The notes below the pieces were generated by a model. The model saw nothing but the letters and a program-made list of their open reading frames with translations. It was not told the DNA's origin and did not search any database. The translations under genes were made by a program, and so were the position numbers. This document shows positions 1 to 11,900 of a DNA stretch of 34,182 bases, one piece after another. Source of the stretch: Pelargonium nanum (Eukaryota; Streptophyta; Magnoliopsida; Geraniales; Geraniaceae); contig JAYMTF010000538.1 in assembly GCA_036897485.1 (NCBI GenBank), positions 1-34,182 of the forward strand, read 5' to 3'. Within the stretch, counting starts at the first letter, position 1. Each line of letters opens with the position of its first letter.

Positions 1-1
1 T

Positions 2-993
<992 letters not shown>

Positions 994-1711
994 GATCCTT
1001 CTTTAGGTTTGTTGGAATCCTTTCTAGCTTTTGCTTCACGGAAAGCTATGCAATATAACAGTTTTCTGGTCCTCCCTGATGGAGCCCAGTACCAGATTAA
1101 TACAGGGAAATAGGGGAAAATAGCAAAATATTTTGTGCCAATTCGTTGGACTAGTAGTTAGGGCTATTCTAGTAACTAGAGTTCGGTATTGTATTCACAT
1201 GATTTGGATGTTTCATTTTCTAAATTTTAGGTGTTCTCGTCAAGTTATGCGTATGTGAGTTCTCTCACACATGTTAAAGTTTCAGGGATCAAGTTTAGTT
1301 GGATCTTGAAATTATCATGACCCTGTAAATTATGTAAGAATGGCTTCTAATACAAGTTGGTCAATTTCTGCAAGAAATAAAGGAAAAACTTGTGAGCAGA
1401 TCAGTTTTTGTGAGCCAGTTTTGATCAACTTATAGCTTATAAGTTGATTCTCTTTGTTTATTTAAGCATGCCTTCTTTGAAACAATCATTTATTTAGAAT
1501 CTGTGATGATAAAACCCAAATTCAGTTCATTTTCTGTGGCAATATATTATGAAAATACACAGAATCACTCATCTGCAACAAACCTTAAATACTAGCTATT
1601 AGGACTGAGGAGCTTCCATTTCCTTATTTTTCTATGCAAATCAAGCATATGTTGACAAAATCCAAATCATACTCTTGAAATGTCCCAATTGATTTGCAAT
1701 ACTCAAAACTC
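994..1711. other. Convergent 3' UTRs of the helicase and LACS1 genes
   Basis: No gene seen. The helicase (+) and LACS1 (-) end towards each other 718 bp apart. An AATAAA hexamer at 1376-1381 could serve the helicase transcript, and the TTTATT at 1457-1462 reads AATAAA on the minus strand and could serve LACS1. The 3' UTRs may therefore overlap or nearly meet. No repeat or structured RNA was recognised. Confidence 0.6.
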
Positions 1712-4700
1712 TCATTTCTTGGCCAATTTTCTGTAGAGCTCTTCAATTTCTCCCTGCACAATGTTAAGCAGCTCATGAACCTCAAAAAGTCTGTTTTTTC
1801 ACAGATATTCAAGAAGTTTATGAAGAAAAAGCTATTCTATGATACCTGATAGTATTGATAGAGGATATTTCTTTTCTTCTTCATTGTTGCAGTCACAAAA
1901 TCTCTTTCCATATCCAAGATGTTGGGTTCCAAAATGACCCCTTTGATGGACTCAAAACCTCTCAGCTGGGTTGAAGAAAGTTACATTAGTTTTTATGGTA
2001 AAAGACTCAATTTGGTCCTTGAACTTTTTTTAACCAAAAATAGTCCTTCAACTTTCATGTTTCGACCCAATTTGGTCCCTGAACGTTTTTTTGACCATAA
2101 AGGATTCCTAAACTTTTACATATTAACTCAAAATGATCCTTTCCCCTAGAGCTTATATCAAGAGTTTAGATTCCAAATTGGGTCAATATTTGGAAGAAAT
2201 TACATAACAATATTATATTACCTTGTTTCTCTCAGCAGTAATCTTAAGCTCTGAGAGGACATGAGTCCTCAGTTGTTCAAGAGAACATAGTTCAGAGATT
2301 GAACCCATGTGACCATTCTTATATGCCCAGCTTTTGGTGTTCTCTTCATGTGGCACCACTACTGCAACCAGAGATGACTTGAAGCTGCTCCCATATACCC
2401 AAATCTTCAAACCAAAAAATCATCATCAATCATCAAGTTTTCATATCCAATATATCGAATCCAACGAGTCGAAAAAGATGCTCACATCTTCAACAATGGG
2501 AGTGATCATATAAACATTTTCCAAATACTCAAGTGCAACATACTCTCCTTGGGACAGTTTTATCAGATTCTTCTTCCTATCAATAACTTTTATAACTCCA
2601 TTGGGATGTATTTCCCCAATATCACCTGAAAAACAAAGAACATAAGGATACAAATACAAGCTTGTTTGACAGAAAACGAGTCCTTGTCTCAAGTCTCAAC
2701 CTGTGTGAAACCATCCATCTTGTATGCTTTCACTAGTCAGTTCAGGATTCTTGTAGTATCCAGAAAACATAGTTTTTCCTCGAACACAGATTTCGCCACG
2801 GGAAGGATTGGCAAGTGGATTGTATCCCATGTCGGGAACCTCCTCTAGGCGAAGCTCGTTGTGCACAGACACAGCACCAACTGTGCCAAGCATGCACATT
2901 TCATCAGGAAAGCCTAGTGTAGTTGGTCCACAAGTTTCTGTCAAACCTGAAAGAATCAGCACAAATGACCCATCATAAGCACATTCCATTGATCCACTCC
3001 TGCTCAAAACTTCAAGAAATGGCAAATTCAGTTCTTTACCATAGCCTTGGACTACAAAGGCACAGGAAGTGACTCTCAAGAACTCTTCCACCTCAGCGCT
3101 TAATGGCGCGCCACCAGATACTATCAGACGAATCCTACCTCCCAACTTAGCTTTAACCTAAACAAAGGACAAATAAAGGAATGAGCTAACAGAGATTGGT
3201 GAAATGGTTATTGCCATGTCTTGAGTTTTGAATCATCACCTTCCTGAAAGCTAACAAATCTGCCAATCTTGATGCTTCTTTGTGCTTATACCCCGCGTTC
3301 ATCCAACGAAGTTTACTGCATAAACAATGCGAAAAAGTTTTCAACATTGTTCGATTTCTCCTTCGAATTGATGAATAACCAACTTACTGTTTGTAGAGGA
3401 AGTCAAAAACTCTCCTCCTGATTGGATTGAGTTCTTGCACAGCTAATTTGATACCTGAAATAGAAAGTAAATGAGTTAAAATTGCCAAGGTTGATCATTG
3501 CATTATGGATTATGAAGCTAGATGCTTTTGCATTTCCATACCATCATGAATTCTTTCAAAAACTCGAGGCACGCCAGCTAGAAATGTAGGCTTTAACTCC
3601 AATATATCATCCCTCAGTGCATTCAAGTCCTTCGAAAATGGAAACCAAGTAAAAGATTTTACCTTTGTTTCCTTTTACACACTTTCAAGAAACCAAGTAG
3701 AGTAGAGTTATAGGATCATACCCCATGGTAGAAGCCAACAGAAGCGCCCTTGCGATAAAAATACTCCTCAATCGCACGGTCAAGGATGTGAGCAAGGGGC
3801 AAGAATGATAGATATACATCGTCCACTGTCATCTATAGAAAGTTGCAGATAAATTTGTCAAAACAATGAGGTCTAAGAGCAAAATGTGATTCGAATAAGA
3901 GAAACGATATGCTAAATGATTCTATATATGCATATATTATAAGATATGGATGTTCACCTTGTCTTCAAACTGTTCCATGAAGAGATCGATTCCTTTTACG
4001 AATGTAGCTATTGTTTCATGTGTTAACACAACTCCTTTAGGATCTCCACTGGTTCCACTTGTGTACATGATGGTGCATATGTCAACAGGCTGAGGCGGAA
4101 AAATTTCTGTAGGGTTTTTTCTCCCCTGCAAAACAGACCCCCAAAGCTCAGTAACAATCAACAGCAAAATTCTACAGAAATAGTATCATTTGTTCTAATT
4201 CGATAAGAAACTAAACTGTTCATTCATGTTTATTGCAAAAATCAGTTGATACAAGCTTGACATTTCGCGCATACATGTATGAATTTCATTGAGGCCTAAC
4301 CATTGAAATGAACTCATCCCATGAGTAAGATTTTGTTCCATAGCTGACAGCATTGCTCTTCTCCTCCTCAGTCAATGAAGTGAAGCAGATAATTGCTGCA
4401 ACAAAATCAGATTCAGTGAAATGCTTTCTAGCACGTACAATAAATGAACAAAATGTTTAATAGATCGTCTTACATTTCAGCCGTTGAGTGGACTTGCAAC
4501 CAGGATTCAGTAGCTGCAGAGCAAGTGACCAATCAGAACAACCCACAATTTGTCTTCAATTGTTATCAGACATAAATAAATAAATAAAACAGAACAATTC
4601 ATAGAAAAACAGGTCAAGTTTCTGGATTCTCACTTCTTTCAGTTTCTTGTCTTGGACAAAGACAAAATCAACCTCGGCGTTATCTATGATAAAATCTACA

Positions 4701-5644
4701 GCATTGGGCCCTATAGACAATCCAAGAGAACATCAGTTACATTACTTGACATAAATTGAAGACTTGAAAAGTGAAAACTCAAAACTAGCAAAAAAATTCA
4801 GGAAAAGAAGTTTACCAAGTGTATCATATAGAGGCACACAAATCAAACTATGGGCACAGCAAGCCTGGACAAAGTTCAGAAATTAAATTCTCATCCGAGG
4901 AAGAAACAAAGATACAAAAATTTGTGATAATAAAACTCGATAATCTGTTCGAACAAACCTCCATTGCCACGATCCATTGAGGGCAGTTTGCCCCGTAGAT
5001 TCCAATCCGCGATCCCTATCCAAGAAAATCATCAAAGTGTTAGAAAAAGAAGAGCACAAGTATAATATAATGATGAGCTCCAAGGCATAAAAGTTATGCT
5101 TACAGGCTTAGCACCGGATGCTCGTAACGCAGAACCAATATTCAAAACTTCCTCATAAACTTCCTTGTAAGTTTTCCAAACATATGGCCCTACCTATCAG
5201 TCAAACAAATATACAAATCAATCTATGAAACTGCATGGTATTGCAATTTGCTACTATACAGATATTTTACCTTCCCATCAACAAATATACGCCATCCAAG
5301 CATCTTATTTCCAGCATTCTGTTCAGCAGATGTCCTGCAAAGAAAGAGTTGAATATTACCAAGGAAACACACACTAGAAAACATGTTCATACAAAAAATC
5401 TCTCAATCAGCAAAGTGAACGCCATGGTTAAACAAGCTAGAATCTGTCTTATAGCAAATAACATGAACATAATACCCAATTTTCATGCCTTGCATTACCT
5501 GAAAAGATCCCAAGATGTACTAAGATTGGGATCAAGCGGAGGGAACTGATCTTTGGACAGTAGATTCCGATAAATGGGACCAACAGATGGCTTCCCATCT
5601 TTGCCTTCCTTTCCATCCTCAACTTTAGCAGCAAACATCTTCAT
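1712..5644 (-). CDS. LACS1: Long-chain acyl-CoA synthetase, LACS1/CER8 type (cuticular wax)
   Basis: Complete 658-aa gene in 19 exons: 5644-5499, 5334-5271, 5193-5104, 5015-4959, 4864-4816, 4710-4634, 4513-4474, 4395-4301, 4125-3958, 3832-3722, 3629-3542, 3454-3388, 3315-3240, 3157-3040, 2946-2701, 2625-2486, 2404-2222, 1965-1846, 1753-1712. All introns are GT-AG and the phase closes. The start MKMFAAKVEDGKEGKDGKPS matches the LACS1 N-terminus and the length is close to the 660 aa of Arabidopsis LACS1. The AMP-binding P-loop YTSGTSGDPKG lies at about 227-237, the FLPLAHILDR block follows, and the linker DGWFHTGD and DRKKNLIKLSQGEYVALE lie at about 492-530. The enzyme makes acyl-CoA from fatty acid, ATP and CoA. 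LACS1 is known to act at the ER on very-long-chain acids for wax and cutin. Residues such as TSGTSGDPKGVVLTHE and GDIGEIHPNG favour LACS1 over LACS4, but this was judged from memory. Confidence 0.93.
1966..2221. repeat. 60-bp-period tandem repeat in LACS1 intron 17
   Basis: The intron holds three decaying copies of a unit of about 60 bp. They start at 2004 (gactcaatttggtccttgaac), 2064 (gacccaatttggtccctgaac) and about 2124 (aactcaaaatgatcct). Within each unit a half-repeat of the type tagtccttcaac recurs. Motifs of the form 'ttggtccctgaac' are widespread in plant intergenic DNA, but I cannot assign this copy to a transposon class. Confidence 0.6.
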
Positions 5645-6150
5645 TTTTTCTTCCTAGTCTCAGCACCTGAAACAAAAGCAACTCTTCAGAAACAGAAACT
5701 TAATTACACATACATATATATACAAGTTTTGGAATCCAAAACACTTAACAATCCCAAATTCTATAATACTTCTCTTATACCATTTGACAAATACAACCTA
5801 ATTTGTCAATTCAATGAGTAACGGTTCAAAACAGAAGCCTTAAAAAAGTCCACACAAATTAAATGTTTAGCTAAACCAGCAGCCCACAGCTATAACAAGG
5901 AAAAAAATTGTTGAAAAAAAATACAATTAATATGTGAAAGGAAAACCACATGCTGAATCCTCGCAGAAAAATATGAAAAAACAGAAAAAATGCAAAACTG
6001 ATGGTGAGAACAGCTAGTTCACAATAGTTGACATACCAAAAATCAACACTATCAGAATAATATAGACTAGCTGAGTACAAGTAATGGGTAAGCACAAAAA
6101 TGTGCAAATAAAGAGAAACAAAGGAGATTTCAATAGTAGAGGAGCTTACA
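5645..6150 (-). other. LACS1 5' UTR with a leader intron
   Basis: On the minus strand a good acceptor (TTTCAG) ends at 5667, 22 bases before the ATG. A good donor (GTAAGC) begins at 6149, after a first exon ending ...CTGACTCTCT. This gives a leader intron of 483 bp (5667-6149) and a non-coding first exon starting perhaps near 6250. Long leader introns near the start often raise expression in plants, which is inference here. The intron is AT-rich and I see no other feature in it. Confidence 0.6.
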
Positions 6151-6340
6151 GAGAGTCAGGGATGAGCTATGAATGTTAGGGAAAGCATGAATTTAAGGGA
6201 AAATTGTGAAAAAAATGATGAGAAGGGTTGTTCTGTGTCATCACTGTCATTTACAGTGGAGCTTAAATGAGTTGGTTGAAGAAGCAGTACTGTTGTGTCA
6301 TGTGTGGGCTGTACATGTAGCTATAGGCAAAGATCACCTC
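6151..6340 (-). promoter_or_regulatory. LACS1 proximal promoter with a MYB AC-type element
   Basis: On the minus strand the sequence CAACCAAC (6278-6271) lies about 120 bp upstream of the leader-intron donor. It resembles the AC-rich site bound by R2R3-MYB factors. MYB30, MYB94 and MYB96 are known to activate wax genes including LACS1, so the site is plausible, but it is short enough to occur by chance. No clear TATA box was seen. Confidence 0.3.
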
Positions 6341-8994
6341 AGCTCCATTTATTGCACTCCACCGGTATAAGTATCAGTACCAAAAACAGGAACTGAACCA
6401 GACCTAATGCTAGTACATACATTGATGTACCCACATGTAAAGATATGAACTTTATCATCTGGGTAGGCTTGGAAATTGAAATACTTGCACAAAATGCAAC
6501 TAGAAGATGAAGATTAGAGATGGAGTCAGGAGGGTCTTGGGGTTTTTGGTGTTTGTGGATCCAGATACCACTTTTGGGTACAAGAAAGAGAAGCAAAAAT
6601 GAAAAAGGTGCAAGTGCAACAACATTAACTTGGCAGTAAAGTCTCTGAACCCACAACCAACCTAACAAGCAGGACATAGATTGCGAGCGTATCGTGTTGA
6701 AGGTTGTTTGCGTGCAGAACGACCCAATAAACACGACTCGTCACATATTGCACAGTAAAATCAACACGTTTGAGTTTTGAGACAACATTATTCACCATGT
6801 TCGACACAACACGACTCAAGACATTTGACGCGACACGACACAAATTGTATAAAACACAAGTTGGTTTGAAGAGTGGTGAGGTGCATGAGCATGAAGATAT
6901 TAATGTCCCAACCAATGACATGAGGCAACAGTGACAATACAATGAAATAATCATTTGTCTTAGAAGATTGATGGGTGGATAGATGGACATTAATACTGTG
7001 GACATAGACCGCAGATAGTGGAAACAACTGGTGTCTTATTATATGTAAATCAAATCAAATAAATAAAAATGAAACTCCATGGGACATTAAAGTTTTAGAA
7101 CATGACAAAAATTTGATACTGTCCTGTCGCCAACTCTACTCTACGACTTCCCTTGACTTGTCTTCTTGTGCTTTCTTTTTTGCATATTTTGATGATTCTA
7201 ATTAGAAATAATTTTTTTTTTGATAGTAATTAGAAATAATTGGATAAAATTATATTAGACTTCTCGAAAATATAGCACAAATGAAAATACAGGTTTCAAA
7301 CAATTTTAATAAATTGGACGGTCACTAAAATTTAAAATTACTTAATAAGTAAAGAAGACAAGCGGTAATTTTTGGAGAAACATATTTGATTATTTTTAAA
7401 AATTTATTTCTAAGAACTCCTATAAAAACTAGCTGCGAAATTCATATTTTTTTAAAAAAAATCAAAATATGCTTAAAAATTTCAGTGTGTCATCTCTCCA
7501 TCATGAAAAGTGATAATATGCATAATCTAAATAATATAAAAATGATTAATTATTGATTTGCCATAATAGTAAAATTTAATAAGAAACACACTGTTAAACG
7601 CATTTATGACTCCATCATGGATGGTCCATTTTGTACCGATTAAAAAGATGAAATTTATATAATAGGGATATGATATCTAATAGTACCACGTGGTATATTA
7701 TTGGAAAGACGTAGCCTCGTAACCATCCTATCTTTAGCAGCTAAATCTAGCTATTTTTGTTGTAGTAGGACATTAGGGCTACATAAAGGGTTCATAAATT
7801 ATTATTGGCGCCAAACTTGAATTAGGAGGTTAAGCTACCTTTTTATTAAGAGTCCTGCATTGATGATATGATGGATCTCTATCATCCTTTATTGCATACC
7901 TAACATATTTTATTGTGTATGACAGTAAAACCCAGGACCTTCCTGGTTAGCAACTAACACTTCCTACTTGTCTTAGTTCTATTCAAACTACACACCAATC
8001 TTTGGATAAAACTTTACTTGTTGCTAGTTGTATGAGTGCTTGTTTGGCTACACTAGTGTCTTCTTGAAGGAGGTGTAATATCAGTGAAACGTTACGTTGT
8101 ATTTTTTAATCAGTAGAATGTATAAAATGATAACTTAAAAGAGACAAACTGTTGCAGAGTTGATTCCCTGCAGGAGCTCAACTCAACGTCTCCTATGAGA
8201 CTTTTGGCTCCTTAGAAGAGGAGAGATAACGTGAAAATTACATTCTTGTCCTCATAAGGTCAATCGATTCTCTTCTGTTATACGTGAAATATTAGATGTT
8301 ATTTCTACATATGAGACTGACCAAACCTGAAATGTTGGTTCAGATTACTTAGTTAATGCATATGTTGGTTGGGATGCATATGTTTCTTAAATGTTTTATG
8401 TCTGTTTTGTTCATTTCAACAACTCATGCATTGTTACATTTATTTTTATCCGAACATACTATTACACAAAACTCAACTTTTTGGAACAGCTCCGTACGGT
8501 TTCCCCACCTCTTTACAACTACTTAGTGTTACCAAACAAGGCCTGAACATTATGCAAATTGCAGACTACAAGAACATGCTCTCTTTTCCTTCCAACCAAA
8601 CTTAATGACCATCATCAAAGCCACAAACTTTCCCAATTGCCAAATTACAATTCAAAGATAGGTAGGGAAAAGGAGATGGCATTTAATAGAAATGGACTAT
8701 GAACATGACCACCACTTGGGGTCCCCTACATATACATATGTTTTTTCAGATCCAGACTGTCTCACATATATTGAGCTAATGGTATCTGAACAGTTGGATA
8801 AATGGTTTTTCTGACAGCATACTAGTTTTATATAACTCAGTACATAAGATACAAAACAAGACTGGACAGACAGTAATAAAAAAAATGAAAATGAAACACT
8901 ACAGAAACACCAAAAGTCTCAAGATAATCTACTCCTAATACCAGACTTGAACATTTAAGGTCAAAGACAAGGAGAGTTTGGGAAGCACACAACA
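6341..8994. other. Intergenic region with degenerate repeats; 3' flank of the DUF724 gene
   Basis: No gene supported. Open frames here are short and low in complexity. Recognisable items are a degenerate cacgac-type repeat (6683-6853) and a possible SINE relic (about 7800-7970), listed separately. The stretch from 7030 to 8600 is AT-rich with no coding signal. 8600-8994 is probably 3' UTR and downstream flank of the minus-strand DUF724 gene. Confidence 0.6.
6683..6853. repeat. Degenerate cacgac/gacacga repeat
   Basis: The + strand carries spaced variants of cacgac: acgacccaat, acacgactcg, cgacacaacacgactc and gcgacacgacacaaa. This imperfect repetition of GTGTCGTGT-like words (minus strand) is common in non-autonomous plant DNA transposons, but no terminal repeats or target duplications were found to fix the class. 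Confidence 0.4.
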
Positions 8995-11900
8995 TTATGT
9001 CAATTTCCAAGGGGCAGCTGCTACTTTTTCAAATTCAGTTTGAGCTTTCTGGGTAGTTTTACTGATAGAATCAGCAAGTGTGTGCAACCTGGAAATCTCA
9101 TCACCCACAATATTGTGTTTCGACTTGATTAATGCGTGTATTTCCTGTAGCGCGCTTATCTTTTTTGCGATTTCATCTATCTCAACCTCGTATTTGGCTC
9201 TCTCGTTTGTATGCTGCAGAAGCTTGCTCTTGACATCTTTTGATTCATCCAAAAGCTGCTGCTGACCATCTTTGATTGATAGCAATTCTTTTACTCGAGT
9301 CTGTAGCGGCTTAACGTCAAAACCGTGTTTTCCCAAGTGATGGGTAGTCTCTAAAATGCTGTCAAATGCACTCCTCGGATCATCAAATTGTAACTTGGAT
9401 GTCTTCTCCACCACATTGGCAAAGGTTATCATATTACCAATTGCTGAACCTTCACGGTACTCCTCTTTACATTCACCCAAAGGACGAAAATGTGGAGTTT
9501 GTGGCATCATACGGAAAACTTCCATTGATTCGATTGTATTCCATACTGGAGAGCTTTTCACAAAAGGCAGCCCTTGGTTCTCACCATTCACACTGTTACT
9601 ACTGGAATTGACGACAGAAGATTCAACAGGCATTTCTGTTCCTTCGACCCTCTGATTGACAGCCCTACCAGGGCAAAGCCCTTGACAAAATGCACATATG
9701 ATCAAATAACGACTACAACATGACCTGCACTAAACTGCCGAAGTAACTTAACTAAGAGTAACATTAAACTCACTTGATTCATCAACAGATGCTAGACTCT
9801 GTATCCCTCCGAACCATGTTGAGAGCGGTTGATCATCATCAACCACAGTCTTGGTTGTCCCAGAATTAGCCACATCAACTTCTTTAGTGGCACAATTTGT
9901 CTGAGCAACGTCACCGACTTTCTGCCTCACTGCATCCCGAGAATCTACAAGTAGCCACACAATTCATTAGTATTTCAAAACACAGGCTAAAACTCATTTG
10001 TCAGCAATGGGGGAAAAGTTGCCACAAGTTATCACACTTTTGTAGCAGAATAATCACAAGTTCATTTGATAAGCCACACTTTCTTTTTCATAATTTTTAG
10101 TTTCTTTCTTCAACATATCTTTCAAATATAAAATAGGTAAATTCTTATTCCCATCATATATTTGCTATCATGGAACACTTTGATGAGATTGTTTTTATGG
10201 ATTCATTTGACAAATTAAACTCTCATCAGAAGAGTCACGTTGCATTACTTAAAAGCTGACAGAAGAGGACGTGAATTAAAAAGAAACAAAAATTGAAAGA
10301 TTGATGACAAGTGGTAAAATAACTCTAGAATTGTTTTAAGTTGCAAGTGATGTTTGATGTCTCAATCTTCGGGATCATAAAAGCTTCGTAGAAAACCAGC
10401 GATCCTATGATTCCACATGTGCATATCTCATAGCACACGAATCTAGTAGTGTCGACACTACCATGATATCAACTTATTTGGTAGTTTTTCTTCTTTTTCT
10501 GGGTGCATTCTAATTATAGAATCATATTATTCTCTACCCTTTGAGCCCTCTCTGGGTTATTTGAAAGCTTTGCTGATTTAAGATAAGCATTAAACATTTT
10601 TTCACAAATAAAGCTGATACTCTGATAGAACGTGAAACCACCATACCTTCATATGTGGTACACTCTTTACCAACCATGTCACCAGTGAGGCCTCTAACTC
10701 CATAATTGTTATTACCTGAAATACGAATCATATACAAATTTTAATTCAACAAGGATACATAGAATTATTGTAGCTTGATTGAATATATATTTGGATACTG
10801 TACCCTTTGAGTTGAGCAGTAGTTTGCGTGGTCTTCCTCTCTTTCTGCTGCGGCTGCTTCCCACACTTTTCGGCTGTTTAATTTCCTGTTCCAGTGGTAA
10901 TACCAAACATTAATCTCTGGAAAGAATGCAAGTTCGGGGATGCTCAATACAACGATGGAACTTACTCAACTTTTACTACCCAATCTGGATGCAGACCCAT
11001 AACTTGGAACAGGTTGGCCTATATTAAATAACTGATGGTTCAGCAACACTAGAGCTGGCAATTCGGACCCGAACCTGCGGGGACCCAAAACCCAAACCGC
11101 AATTTGGTGGGTTCAGATCACATAAATTAGACCCGATCAACTTCGGGTTAGGCGTTCTCAACCCGAATTGCCACCTTTAAGTGACCAAAAGAGTAAGAGG
11201 AGGGAACATTTTGTGTGTATGGAACTAATATATTCAGGATGAAAGATGATGGAACTTTTTAACCTCTAACGACATCACATATTCTGTGGCCAACTTTAGC
11301 TTATAAATTACATAACATGCATATCTGAGTGTTCAAGCTTTACTTGTCCTTTTTAATAAACTGACTTGATTCAGAAACGGATAAAGAATGATTTGAAAAT
11401 AAATCATTTAAGGAAGTTTTTCTACTTTATTTTCTTGAATCTTGACATTTGATCAATCCACAAACCATTCAAATGGAACCTAAAACTCACCATTGTTCCT
11501 CACAAATGATATAAATTTGTGACTACCCTCAGCTGCTAAATAGAATGTTCTAGTGTAAATGAGGATGATTGTTGTGCGACTTACTGTTTTCTTACTGACT
11601 GCTGGATAATTTAAAAGCGTATTTTCATCTCCCAGTGGCTTTAGTGATTTGTCATTAGAAAGCTGTCCAGTATTTTCATTATCTGAGCCCCTTCTCACAG
11701 TTGACTCTAACCCTATGACAACAGCCATTCCACCATCCTTCTTTGTACCCTCTTTTTCAGCACCGACATTCCCTCCATTTTCTTCCTTGGCTGCAATTTT
11801 ACATTCACAAGTATTCATTTATATTGAGAATATGCTAAGCGCAATGAATATTAAAAAAAATATGTATACCTGCTGCTAAAATCCTTGGATATTTAACTGA

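Noticed and set aside
1921-2149. A plus-strand open frame of 76 codons in the LACS1 3' region
   Set aside because: It is antisense to LACS1 exon 18 and the tandem repeat in intron 17.
6339-7027. Three overlapping minus-strand open frames of 79-131 codons upstream of LACS1
   Set aside because: They are low in complexity, overlap one another, run through the cacgac repeat and resemble no family.
9080-9655. Plus-strand open frames across the last DUF724 exon
   Set aside because: They are antisense shadows of the conserved coiled-coil DUF724 domain.
10258-10277. A miR156-like word (tgacagaagaggacgtgaat) in a DUF724 intron
   Set aside because: It matches the first half of miR156 only, and no complementary arm that would make a hairpin was found nearby.
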